Shown piece by piece: positions 8,985 to 19,300 of a stretch of 64,000 nt of DNA; position 1 is the first letter of the stretch; every line of letters starts with the position of its first letter. The notes under the pieces are model-generated. The model was not told the DNA's origin, ran no database searches, and was given only the letters and a program-made list of their open reading frames with translations. The stretch is from Spongiimicrobium salis. GTDB taxonomy: Bacteria; Bacteroidota; Bacteroidia; Flavobacteriales; Flavobacteriaceae. The stretch lies in NCBI RefSeq assembly GCF_043678055.1, contig NZ_JBHEQA010000004.1, forward strand, positions 310,001 to 374,000. Direction: 5' to 3'. A program made the translations under genes and the position numbers.

Positions 8985-9455
8985 ATGTCATCGGAAGAAA
9001 ATTTCAGAAAGCAAGTAAAAGCCTTATATCATAGAATCATACTCCTATTTTGTGGCATTGGTATTATTTTCATTGGAGCGCTATACCTGCAACAGCGTAC
9101 TTCCGGAATACCCAAACTAGATACGCCAGAAGAAAGTATACTTTTAAAAATACCCTCTGAAGAGCTACAGATCGAAAACGGAATCCATACCCCTACCGGA
9201 TTCAAGAATGGTACGGGGTTAACACAAGTGATTCAAAATTGCACCAACTGTCATTCTTCTGCCCTTGTCATTCAAAATAAAATGAGCAGGGAAGCATGGG
9301 GCTCCACCATTAAGTGGATGCAGGAAACACAAAATTTATGGGATCTTGGGGAAGACGAAGCTATAATATTGGATTATCTGGCTACCTATTACGCCCCCGA
9401 TCAAAAGGGCAGGCGCGAAAATTTAAGTGATGTGGATTGGTATGAATTAAAATAG
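8985..9455 (+). CDS. Membrane-anchored monohaem cytochrome c, SorB-like
   Basis: A 156-residue protein with one N-terminal transmembrane anchor (about residues 17-34) and a single haem site CTNCH (about 84-88). The helix after it (MSREAWGSTIKWMQ and then DEAIILDYLATYYAP) resembles cytochrome subunits that pair with sulfite dehydrogenases (SorB type) and other periplasmic oxidoreductases. No molybdopterin SorA partner is encoded in the window. It probably belongs to the symporter transcription unit. If the monooxygenase upstream releases sulfite, an electron acceptor for sulfite oxidation fits, but the partner enzyme would have to lie elsewhere. A general small class I cytochrome c is the fallback call. 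Confidence 0.7.
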   Translation: MSSEENFRKQVKALYHRIILLFCGIGIIFIGALYLQQRTSGIPKLDTPEESILLKIPSEELQIENGIHTPTGFKNGTGLTQVIQNCTNCHSSALVIQNKMSREAWGSTIKWMQETQNLWDLGEDEAIILDYLATYYAPDQKGRRENLSDVDWYELK

Positions 9456-9488
9456 GCACCGGTCATAGGCGCATTCCTTTGCTTCTAA

Positions 9489-10028
9489 ATGGGTTCAAAA
9501 CATAAGCATATCGTAATTGAGATCAAGGATCGTGAAATACGATTCCCGAAAGGATATTTCTTTAGCTGTAGCCCTATCCACCTAATTCGGCATATTGCTG
9601 CCGAGGACATTGCCGAAATTAACTTAAGCATACATCCTCCTGCTCTCATTTACCAGAAAAAGGAATTCATTTTTATCTCCTCTGAACTAAAAACCGCACT
9701 GGAACATTTTGCCAAAAGAAATCGCATTCCCCTTGTCGATCGGTTTGACATTTGGGAACATCTTAATCATACTTTTTTGGATACTGAATTTGACCAAGAG
9801 GAAAAACAAAACACTCAAAAACTACTTTCCGAAAATGGTATTTCGACCCTGGAACTCCGGCGTATTCGAAAACGAATTGGACGCACCATGTGGTTAAACG
9901 CCTTGGTTTGGGAATGGACGTATTTGGGCCTTTTTGATTATTTGAAATGGACCTTTCTAACGCCAAAAAAGTATTGGTGGGCCATGGAAATAGCCCTTCG
10001 AAATTATACCAAAATTCCGAAAACTTAA
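9489..10028 (+). CDS. Hypothetical protein, Trp-rich C-terminus
   Basis: I do not recognise this 179-residue protein. There is no signal peptide. The first half is mixed beta/alpha and basic (HKHIVIEIKDREIRFPKG at residues 4-21); the middle has a charged helix pair (residues 95-130) with R-R-I-R-K-R; the C-terminal 50 residues are rich in Trp and Leu but lack a clear membrane span. It lies 33 bases after the cytochrome gene and 111 before xylulokinase, same strand. Its codon use and spacing look like a real gene. A role in the sugar or electron-transfer pathway can only be guessed from position. Confidence 0.6.
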   Translation: MGSKHKHIVIEIKDREIRFPKGYFFSCSPIHLIRHIAAEDIAEINLSIHPPALIYQKKEFIFISSELKTALEHFAKRNRIPLVDRFDIWEHLNHTFLDTEFDQEEKQNTQKLLSENGISTLELRRIRKRIGRTMWLNALVWEWTYLGLFDYLKWTFLTPKKYWWAMEIALRNYTKIPKT

Positions 10029-10139
10029 ATTTCGTCATTATTGCGGAAAATGAATAACTTCTGTTCTTTTTTTGCAATATCCACATTGTAAGCTCTATTA
10101 AAAATTGATATCTTCATTCTTTATAAAACAAAGGTATTT

Positions 10140-11624
10140 ATGTATGCTATTGGGTATGATATTGGCAGCTCTTCCATTAAAGCGGCCTTGATTTTGACGG
10201 ATTCTGGCGAACAGCTAGATCTGATCAGTTTACCCGAGGTAGAAATGGAAATTCATACCCCCCACAAAGCGTGGGCAGAGCAAGATCCAAATATTTGGTG
10301 GAAATACGTTTGCGAAGCCACCAAGCATCTATTGCAGCGTAATCAGGTGGATGCAAAGGATATTACCGGGGTCGGCATTGCGTATCAAATGCACGGATTG
10401 GTTATTGTAGATGATAAAGGCACTCCACTACGTGACGCCATTATTTGGTGCGACAGCAGAGCGGTTTCTATTGGAGAAAAAGCCTTTAACGCCTTAGGTC
10501 CTGAGCAATGTTGTACCCATGCCTTAAATTCTCCGGGAAACTTTACTGCCTCCAAATTGCGCTGGGTAAAGGAAAATGAGCCGGATAACTATGCCAAGAT
10601 AGCCAAGTTTATGCTTCCCGGGGACTATATTGCCTATAAGTTAACCGATCGCATCTGCACCACAATTCCAGGTTTGTCCGAAGGTATTTTCTGGGATTTT
10701 AAAACGAATGATATTGCCACATGGCTGTTGGACCACTATGCTATAAGTTCGGATTTAATCCCTGATATTGTATCTACATTTGACATTCAAGGTAGGGTTT
10801 CCGTGGAAGGAAGTAAAGCAACAGGCCTAGCGGTAGGCACTCCCATTCTATACCGGGCAGGCGACCAGCCTAATAATGCCCTAGCGTTAAATGTCTTTGA
10901 ACCTGGAGAGATAGCGGCCACCGGAGGTACTTCGGGGGTAGTTTATGCGGTAACCGAAAAAAGCATTACTGAAGATGGTCAAAGAATCAACAATTTTGCG
11001 CACGTCAATCATACTTCCGAAAATCCACGTATTGGCAAACTGCTCTGCATCAATGGTTGTGGCATTCAATATCGCTGGTTACTAAATAACCTTAGTGTTT
11101 CTTCTTATGAAGACATGAATGCACTGGCAGCTGAAGTTCCCATTGGTGCCGATGGCGTAACGATTTTGCCCTTTGGCAACGGAGCGGAACGCATGTTGGA
11201 CAATAAGCATATAAATACCCATTTTTTTCATATTGACCTCAATAGGCACGATAAAAAACAACTGTGCAGAGCGGCTTTGGAGGGAATTGCATTTGCTTTT
11301 GCCTATGGCATAGAAATGATGTTGACCGAAGGGGATAAGGCACGAGTCATCAGAGCGGGAAATGACAATTTATTCCGTTCCGAAATTTTTTCCAAGACCC
11401 TGGCTACCTTGACCGGACAAGAAATTGAAATTTATAAGGTTACCGGAGCTGTTGGCGCTGCAAGGGCATGCAAATTTCATCATAAAGATTTTAAAACGTA
11501 CCGCGAGGAAATGAATACTACAGATTATGTAAAATCATTCTTCCCGGACACTTCAAAAGAACAGTATAATACGGCCTATGCGCGCTGGAAAAAGGCATTG
11601 CATTCCGTCCTAAAATCAAATTAA
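10140..11624 (+). CDS. xylB: Xylulokinase (FGGY-family carbohydrate kinase)
   Basis: A 494-residue FGGY kinase that phosphorylates D-xylulose to xylulose 5-phosphate with ATP, feeding the pentose phosphate pathway. Visible features are the N-terminal phosphate loop GYDIGSSSIKA (residues 4-14), GIAYQMHGLV (about 81-90), and the GDQPNNALALNVFEPGEIAATGGTSG stretch in the ATPase core (in parts, about 240-266). Length is normal for XylB. It is followed by xylose isomerase one base after its stop codon, so the two are translationally coupled. A 112-base upstream gap carries no copy of the LacI palindrome. Confidence 0.93.
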   Translation: MYAIGYDIGSSSIKAALILTDSGEQLDLISLPEVEMEIHTPHKAWAEQDPNIWWKYVCEATKHLLQRNQVDAKDITGVGIAYQMHGLVIVDDKGTPLRDAIIWCDSRAVSIGEKAFNALGPEQCCTHALNSPGNFTASKLRWVKENEPDNYAKIAKFMLPGDYIAYKLTDRICTTIPGLSEGIFWDFKTNDIATWLLDHYAISSDLIPDIVSTFDIQGRVSVEGSKATGLAVGTPILYRAGDQPNNALALNVFEPGEIAATGGTSGVVYAVTEKSITEDGQRINNFAHVNHTSENPRIGKLLCINGCGIQYRWLLNNLSVSSYEDMNALAAEVPIGADGVTILPFGNGAERMLDNKHINTHFFHIDLNRHDKKQLCRAALEGIAFAFAYGIEMMLTEGDKARVIRAGNDNLFRSEIFSKTLATLTGQEIEIYKVTGAVGAARACKFHHKDFKTYREEMNTTDYVKSFFPDTSKEQYNTAYARWKKALHSVLKSN

Positions 11625-11625
11625 A

Positions 11626-12951
11626 ATGGCATTAGTAGGAAACAAAGAATATTTCAAAGGTATTTCGTCCATTCCCTATGAAGGGAAGGCATCGGACAAT
11701 CCGTTGGCGTTCAAATATTATAATCCGAATCAGGTGGTTGCCGGAAAAACCATGCGGGAACATTTTAAGTTTGCCGTAGCCTATTGGCATACCTTTGGTG
11801 GTGTAGGCGCAGATCCTTTTGGGCCCGGAACACTAAACTTTCCTTGGGATAGCGCCACCGACCCTCTCATTGCTGCTAAAGAAAAGGCAGATGCCGCTTT
11901 TGAATTTATAACCAAACTAGGTTTCGATTACTTCTGTTTTCATGATTTTGACCTTATTAAGGAAGCAAGTACATTTTCAGAATCCGAACAACGTCTAGCT
12001 GCTATTATCGACTACATTAAGGAGAAAAAAACTGCTTCGGGAGTGAAGTTGCTCTGGGGAACAGCCAATTGTTTTTCCCATCCAAGATATATGAACGGTG
12101 CTGCCACAAATCCTGATTTCCAAGTACTGGCGCGGGCAGGGGGACAAATAAAATTGGCCATGGACGCTACTATAGCTTTAGATGGCGAAAACTACGTTTT
12201 CTGGGGAGGACGGGAAGGCTATATGTCCTTATTGAACACCAATATGAAACGGGAATTGGACCATATGGGCCAATTTTTGGCCATGGCAAGGGACTATGCC
12301 AGAGCCCAAGGGTTTAAGGGTACTTTTTTCATTGAACCCAAACCTATGGAGCCTATGAAACATCAGTATGATTTTGATGCAGCTACCGTTATTGGTTTTC
12401 TGCAACACTATGGACTACAAGATGATTTTAAACTCAATTTGGAAGTAAACCACGCTACTTTGGCCAACCATACCATGCAACACGAAATGGAAGTGGCTGC
12501 GGCACATGGGCTATTGGGCAGTATTGATGCCAATAGAGGAGATTATCAAAATGGATGGGATACGGATCAGTTTCCCAACAATATTAACGAGGTTACTGAG
12601 GCCATGTTAGTTTTCCTAAAAGCTGGGGGACTTCAGGGTGGCGGTATTAATTTTGATGCTAAACTCAGAAGAAATTCCACCGATATGGAAGATGTTTTCT
12701 ATGCGCATATCGGAGGGGCCGATACTTTTGCCCGGGCCCTTATCATAGCAGATAAAATCATCTCCTCCTCAGCCTATGACCAACTTAGAAAGGAACGCTA
12801 CCATTCTTTTGATCAAGGATCTGGAGCCGATTTTGAAGTTGGAAAACTAAACTTTCAAGACCTGTATAAGATTGCCAAAGAACAGGGGGAAATCACCTCA
12901 AAAAGTGGAAAACAAGAACTGTTTGAAAATATAATCAACCAATACATCTAA
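11626..12951 (+). CDS. xylA: Xylose isomerase
   Basis: A 441-residue metal-dependent aldose-ketose isomerase converting D-xylose to D-xylulose (and, slowly, glucose to fructose) in the cytoplasm. Catalytic features are FCFHDFD (about residues 104-110), the metal-ligand segment FIEPKPMEPMKHQYDFD (about 230-246), LEVNHATLANHTMQHE (about 268-283) and the later GGINFDAKLRRNS segment (about 338-350). The length fits the longer class II group. It starts one base after the xylB stop. Next to a sulfonate-type monooxygenase the enzyme could act on another aldose, but ordinary xylose use is the default. Confidence 0.96.
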   Translation: MALVGNKEYFKGISSIPYEGKASDNPLAFKYYNPNQVVAGKTMREHFKFAVAYWHTFGGVGADPFGPGTLNFPWDSATDPLIAAKEKADAAFEFITKLGFDYFCFHDFDLIKEASTFSESEQRLAAIIDYIKEKKTASGVKLLWGTANCFSHPRYMNGAATNPDFQVLARAGGQIKLAMDATIALDGENYVFWGGREGYMSLLNTNMKRELDHMGQFLAMARDYARAQGFKGTFFIEPKPMEPMKHQYDFDAATVIGFLQHYGLQDDFKLNLEVNHATLANHTMQHEMEVAAAHGLLGSIDANRGDYQNGWDTDQFPNNINEVTEAMLVFLKAGGLQGGGINFDAKLRRNSTDMEDVFYAHIGGADTFARALIIADKIISSSAYDQLRKERYHSFDQGSGADFEVGKLNFQDLYKIAKEQGEITSKSGKQELFENIINQYI

Positions 12952-13004
12952 GGCTTCATTCTTTAGGAAAGAATCCCTATATTACTCCAGTTTAGCCTAT
13001 TCCT

Positions 13005-16000
13005 ATGAAGTATTTTCTTGGTATATTCCTCCTTCTATTTTTGCTTGTTTCCTCATGTAAGAAGCAGGAGAAACGCTTTGTAAAAGTGGCTCCAGAGGTA
13101 TCCAACATTGGTTTCAAAAACGAATTAAAAGATACTCCAGAACTCAATATTCTCACCTATCTCTATTATTATAATGGAGCTGGAGTAGCTGCAGCGGATT
13201 ACAACAATGACGGATGGATCGATCTCTATTTTACCTCCAATCAGGGCAAGGATAAGTTATACTTGAACAAAAAAAATCTGAGTTTTGAAGACATTACGGA
13301 TACGGCTTTGATCAACAATGCATCGGGTTGGACCACCGGTGTTAGCCATGTAGATATCAATAATGATGGCTTATTGGATATTTATATCTGCAAAGTTTCG
13401 GGTTATTTACATCTTAAAGGACACAACCTATTGTACATCAATCAAGGTATGGATGCCGATGGCATTCCTAGTTTTAAGGAAGAAGCTAAAAAATACGGTC
13501 TGGATTTCTCCGGACTTTCTACCCAGGCCTCCTTTTTCGATTATGACCTGGATGGAGATTTGGATATGTATCTCATGAACCATTCCACCCATCCCAATAG
13601 ATCCTATGGAAGGGGAAGTCAACGCAAATTGGTAGATTCGATCTCGGGTGATCGCCTCTATCGGAATGATGAAGGAAAATTTATGGATGTCTCTGCCGAA
13701 GCCGGAATTTATCAAGGGAATATTGGGTATGGCCTTGGTCTAGGGGTAAGTGATCTAAACAATGATGGTTATCCCGACATTTATGTAGGCAATGATTTTT
13801 TTGAAAATGATTATCTCTACCTCAACAATCAAGATGGTACCTTTCAGGAAATCATAAGTACGGACGCAAAAAAGTTAGGGCACACCACGCATTTTTCCAT
13901 GGGCAATGATATTGCAGATATCAATAATGATGGCCGCACAGACATCGTTTCTATGGACATGCTTCCCGAAAACTTGGAAACCTATAAAAGTTCTGGATTG
14001 GAATTTCCATTTCCCACCTATCAATACTACCTTAAAAATGGCTATGCCCCCCAATATATCCAGAATACCTTGCACTTGAATCTGGGCAATTTAAATTTTA
14101 GTGAAATCGGAAACCTAAGTGGTATTGCGGCCACCGAATGGTCCTGGAGTCCTTTATTGGCCGATTTTGATAATGATGGCCTCAAAGATTTATTTGTTTC
14201 CAATGGAATCAAAGGGGCAACCAATGATATGGATTTCATTAGTTTTATTGCCAATGAGAATATCCAAAAACGCATTAGTAATGGGATGAGCCCTACAGAT
14301 ATGGCATTTATCCAGGAAATTCCACAAAAAAAAGTTCCCAACTACTTCTTTAAAAATACAGGAGATCTGCAATTTAAAGACATGACTTCTATCTGGCACA
14401 AGAAAGAAGATTCCTTTAGCAATGGATCGGCCTATGCCGATCTGGATAATGATGGGGATTTGGATCTGATCGTAAATAATGTGGACGAGCTGGCTTATCT
14501 TCTTGAAAATAAACCGCTGAAAGAAGAAGAGGAAGGCCACTTTATGCATATTGCTTTTAAAGGATCTTCCCGCAATCCTTTTGGAATAGGAGCAAAAGTT
14601 ATCGCATATCATAGGGGAACAGTCATCACCCAAGAAAATTTCACGTCTAGAGGCTATCTTTCAGCCACCTCTCCAAGGATGCATCTCGGATTGGGGAAAC
14701 AAAAATTTCCAGATTCCCTAACTGTAATTTGGCCAGGAGGGCGTTATCAGACCTTGCAACAATTTAAAACGGCACAGTTGACCCTGCGCCAAAGTGATGC
14801 ACAGGGAAACTTTTATAAAAAAGCGCAGGCTAAGATTCTAAACCCTCTGGGCGTTACGGGGAATTTAAATGATTTTACCCATAAAGAACCTGCAACAACG
14901 GAGTTTGATCGCAATCCTCTAATTCCTTTTGCTTCTACCAATGAAGGCCCGTCCATCTCCGTTGCAGATGTTAATAAAGACGGCAGGGACGATCTTTTTA
15001 TCGGCGGGGCAAAACAACAGGCTTCGGTATTATTGGTGCAGGATGACTTGGGGAATTTTAGTAGCGCTCAAGATTCCTTATTCATGGAAGATGCGATCAA
15101 TGAAGATGTCTCCCACGTCTTCTTTGATGCCAACGGTGATACTTTTACAGATTTACTCGTGGTCAGCGGAGGCAATGAGTTTCAGTCTGGCAATGCACTA
15201 CAGCCTCGATTGTACATCAATAAGGAAGGGACCTTTGTAAAAGCACCTTCTCCTTTTGGGGCCTTGACCTTAAATGCTTCCACCGCTCGTGTGGTAGATT
15301 TTGAAAATGATGGCGATATGGATATTGCTTTTGCTTCGGATGTGTTCCCCAGACAATTTGGAAAAACACCAAAACAATACCTGTTTATCAATGATGGCCA
15401 AGGGAACTTTGAAGACCATACGGAAAGCATTTCCAGCACTTTTCAAGATATTGGTGCCGTAAAGGATATTCAATGGGTAGATTTGGACGGCAATGGGTTC
15501 CAAGATTTGATTGTGGCCGGTCACTGGATGCCTATTACTATCTTTTTAAATGATGGCAAAACCCTTACCATCAAAAAAGACAACAATGTGAAATACACCC
15601 ATGGATTATGGAATAGTATAAAAGCTGATGATATTGACCAGGATGGAGACATCGATCTTATTGCCGGTAATTGGGGAAGGAACAGTAAATTTAGTGCTTC
15701 TCGCAAAAACCCCTTACGCCTCTATAATTTGGATTTTGATAATAATGGAACCATTGATCCCATAATAACCTATTACCACCAAGAAACTGAAACCCCTTTG
15801 GCTCCAAAAGACGATCTTACCAAGCAACTTCCCTACCTAAATAAAGCCTTTTTATCGTATAACGATTTTGCCCGTGCAGATATTGAAACACTTTTTAGTT
15901 CCGAAAAATTAAAGAAGGCAGATAAAAAAGAGGTTTACCTATTAGAAAGTTCTTTCTTCGAAAACGATGGAAATGGCAATTTTAACATTAAAAGTTTGCC

Positions 16001-16307
16001 TCCTATTGCACAGGCTTCTATAATTCAGGATATTGCAATAGAAGATTTTGATAAGGACGGTTTTAAGGATGTGTTTTTAGTTGGAAATAGTGAAGAAATA
16101 AATACGCAACTGGGCAAAATGGATGCTTCCCATGGCCTTGTTTTGTTGTATGATAAAAAAGGAACTTTTTATTGGAATACAAATTTATCCCTGGATATTC
16201 CGGGGCCATCACGAAGTATTGCCAAGATGATGATCAATGCGATTCCCTATTATATTATTGGAATCAATAATGCAAAACCCATATTGTTTACCACGCACAT
16301 GCCCTAA
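13005..16307 (+). CDS. FG-GAP/VCBS-repeat UnbV lipoprotein, paralogue 2
   Basis: An 1100-residue lipoprotein with signal peptide and lipobox LVSSC (Cys18). It has the same plan as its paralogues: a first FG-GAP array of D-x-N-x-D-G-x-x-D calcium loops (about residues 60-420), the UnbV segment with TSRGYLSAT and D-S-L-T-V-I-W-P-G (about 540-585), and a second array ending near the C-terminus. It starts 53 bases after xylA; a 7-bp hairpin at 12958-12974 lies between without a T tract. It is predicted to be exported and lipid-anchored. The role is unknown; the similar gene that follows suggests duplication. Confidence 0.88.
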   Translation: MKYFLGIFLLLFLLVSSCKKQEKRFVKVAPEVSNIGFKNELKDTPELNILTYLYYYNGAGVAAADYNNDGWIDLYFTSNQGKDKLYLNKKNLSFEDITDTALINNASGWTTGVSHVDINNDGLLDIYICKVSGYLHLKGHNLLYINQGMDADGIPSFKEEAKKYGLDFSGLSTQASFFDYDLDGDLDMYLMNHSTHPNRSYGRGSQRKLVDSISGDRLYRNDEGKFMDVSAEAGIYQGNIGYGLGLGVSDLNNDGYPDIYVGNDFFENDYLYLNNQDGTFQEIISTDAKKLGHTTHFSMGNDIADINNDGRTDIVSMDMLPENLETYKSSGLEFPFPTYQYYLKNGYAPQYIQNTLHLNLGNLNFSEIGNLSGIAATEWSWSPLLADFDNDGLKDLFVSNGIKGATNDMDFISFIANENIQKRISNGMSPTDMAFIQEIPQKKVPNYFFKNTGDLQFKDMTSIWHKKEDSFSNGSAYADLDNDGDLDLIVNNVDELAYLLENKPLKEEEEGHFMHIAFKGSSRNPFGIGAKVIAYHRGTVITQENFTSRGYLSATSPRMHLGLGKQKFPDSLTVIWPGGRYQTLQQFKTAQLTLRQSDAQGNFYKKAQAKILNPLGVTGNLNDFTHKEPATTEFDRNPLIPFASTNEGPSISVADVNKDGRDDLFIGGAKQQASVLLVQDDLGNFSSAQDSLFMEDAINEDVSHVFFDANGDTFTDLLVVSGGNEFQSGNALQPRLYINKEGTFVKAPSPFGALTLNASTARVVDFENDGDMDIAFASDVFPRQFGKTPKQYLFINDGQGNFEDHTESISSTFQDIGAVKDIQWVDLDGNGFQDLIVAGHWMPITIFLNDGKTLTIKKDNNVKYTHGLWNSIKADDIDQDGDIDLIAGNWGRNSKFSASRKNPLRLYNLDFDNNGTIDPIITYYHQETETPLAPKDDLTKQLPYLNKAFLSYNDFARADIETLFSSEKLKKADKKEVYLLESSFFENDGNGNFNIKSLPPIAQASIIQDIAIEDFDKDGFKDVFLVGNSEEINTQLGKMDASHGLVLLYDKKGTFYWNTNLSLDIPGPSRSIAKMMINAIPYYIIGINNAKPILFTTHMP

Positions 16308-16355
16308 ACGTCCTACTTCAAATTAAACCGACCAAACCATAATGTTTTGTATTGC

Positions 16356-19300
16356 ATGAAAAAAAACATCCTATATTATCTCTTTCTAGTAGCGACCCTT
16401 TTTTCCTGCGGAAAGAAAGGAGGTGACGTTTTTACAAATCCTACTTCCGAAGATACCGGAATTAGCTTTGCCAATACCCTAACGGAAACCGACCAGCTAA
16501 ACATTCTGGATTACCTCTATTTTTATAATGGTGGAGGGGTTGCCATAGGGGATATTGATAATGATGGATTAGCCGATATCTTTTTTTCGGGGAATCAAGT
16601 TAAAAATAAATTATACCGCAATACGGGCAACCTTAAATTTGAAGACATTACGGCGCAAGCAGGTGTAGCGGGAAATAGCAGCTGGAATACTGGGGCTGTT
16701 ATGGGAGATGTCAATGGAGATGGTTTTTTGGATATTTATGTCTGTGCCGTTGTAGGCATCAATGGATTCGATGGCCATAATGAACTTTATATCAATAAAG
16801 GAGATGGAACTTTTACCGAAAGTGCCGCCGCTTACGGATTGGATTTTGATTCTTTTAGCTCTTCAGCCGCTTTTTTGGATTATGACATGGACGGCGATCT
16901 AGACCTCTACCTGCTCAATCATGCCGTGCATAGCCAAGAATCTTTTGGAAGGGCCAATCTTCGGTTAAAGCGAAATTTTCAAACCGGGGATAAATTATTG
17001 CGAAACGACCAAGGAAAGTTCACGGAAGTAAGTGAAGAGGCCGGGATTTATGGAGGAATTAACGGATATGGACTTGGCGTTGCCGTAGCCGATTTCAATC
17101 ATGATGGCGCTCCGGACATCTATGTGGGTAATGACTTTCATGAAGACGATTATTATTATCTCAATAATGGCGATGGTACTTTTACCGAAAGTTTAAAAAA
17201 ATATTTCGGTCATATCACCCGATTTTCCATGGGAAACGATGTCGCCGATATCAATCATGACGGCTGGCCTGATATTATTTCATTGGACATGCTTCCCGAA
17301 AATGAAAAAGCCTTAAAATCTTCAGAGGGAGATGATGATATTCAAACGCAGAAGTTAAGAACGGAAAATTATGGGTATCACTACCAATTTACACGCAATA
17401 TGTTGCATATCAATCAGCCGGACGGCACCTATGCAGAGACCGCTTTATTAAGTGGTGTAGCCGCCACGGACTGGAGCTGGAGCGCCCTCTTTGGGGATTA
17501 TGATCAAGATGGAGAGCAAGATTTATTCATTTCCAATGGTATCACCAAACGTCCCAATGATTTGGATTTCATCAATTTTGTTTCAAGTGAGCAAATCAGA
17601 AAAAAAATAAGCAACACTAAACTGGTGGATCAAAAAGCCTTAAACTTAATGCCATCGGGTGCAGTCCATAATTATGTTTTTAAAGGAAATGCTTCCCTGG
17701 GCTTTGAAGACAAATCGGCAGATTGGATCGTAAAAGACACCTTGATTTCCGGGGCAACGGCCATGGCCGATTTGGATAATGATGGAGATCTGGATTTGGT
17801 GAGCAATACCTCCAATGCCCCAGCGGCAATCTATATCAATCAAACCAATACAAAAGCCAATTACCTAAAACTAAAATTTAAGTATCCCGGAAAAAACCCT
17901 TTCGGAATAGGCACTAAAGTTTTTTCCTATCATAACGGACAACTTCAATTTAAATCGCTCTACACCGTCCGAGGTTTTCAGGCCTCATCAGAACCTATGA
18001 TCCATTTTGGGTATGGAAGCACAAAACAAGTAGATTCCATTAAGATTGTCTGGCCCAATAGCACCTACCAAGTACTCAGGGATGTGAGCGTAAATCAGGA
18101 ATTGATCCTTAGTCCGGAAAACACAAAACCTTTTGATTATTCATCCCTTAGACCAAAGACAAAAAAGCGGTTTAAAAAAACGGAAGCGAATTTGGGGATC
18201 AATTTTACGCATAAGGAGGACAACTACTTTGATAGCAATCGCCAAAAGCTTATTCCCTATCGTATTTCCGATAGAGGGCCGGCAACTGCGGTGGGAGACC
18301 TGAACAATGATGGAAAAGAAGATATTTTCTTTGGGGGATCCAGAAACATTGGCTCTAGAATCTATATTCAGAAAGACTCTTCTTTTGTACTGACTACATA
18401 TCCGTCGATACAAAAAGATTCACTGAAAGAAGAGGTCGTAGCACTCATTTCTGATTTGGACAACAATGGAAAGAACGATCTTTTTATAGGTTCCGGAGGG
18501 GGAGATTTTTTCCGAAAAATGAAACCTTTACTGGATCATTATTATGTACAGCAGGATACTACTTTTCAAGTGCGTAGCATTCCTGAAATTTTTGAAAATG
18601 CTTCTGTAGTTAAAAGCAATGATATTGATGGTGACGGGGATCTAGATCTTTTCTTAGGCAGTAATGCCGTTTCCAATGATTTTGGAAATATGCCCTTTTC
18701 CCAGATACTTCGCAACAATAATGGAACCTTTACCCCTATAGCGAATACCGAAATTCAAGAGGCCGGCATGGTTACGGATGCCGTATGGGATGACTTTAAT
18801 GGCGATGGTGTCCAAGATCTTATCGTTGTAGGAGAATGGATGTCTCCCAAATTCTTTGAAAATAAAAACGGGAAATTCACAGAGAAAAACCTATTACAGG
18901 AATCCCTCCATGGCTTATGGCAAAGTATTCAGGCTTTTGATATTGATGAAGATGGAGATATGGATTATTTATTGGGAAACTGGGGAACAAATTCAAAGTT
19001 TGTGGCATCCAAAGCTTATCCTATGAAAATGTATTACGCAGATTTTGATGATAACGGCAGTACGGAAACCATTGTGAGTACGGCCAAAGATGGAACATAC
19101 TATCCTTTAAATGATTTGGACGCACTTGCAGGGCAATTGGTCAGTCTGAGAAAAAAATTCACGGATTACCATAGTTTCGCAGGGAAATCAATTCCTCAAA
19201 TTCTGGATAATGACGCATTGAAAAAGGCGATGGTGCTGCAAGTACAGGAATTGCGTTCAGGCTACTTAAAGAATGAAAATGGACGTTTCAGCTTTGTTCC

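Noticed and set aside
10028..10139. A LacI operator upstream of xylB
   Set aside because: No copy of the TGTAAACGTTTACA palindrome is present in that gap, so xylBA regulation by the same repressor is unsupported.
12958..12974. Hairpin ATTCTTT/AAAGAAT after the xylose isomerase stop as a terminator
   Set aside because: Only 7 bp, AT-rich, with no T tract; continues into the next same-strand gene only 53 bases later.
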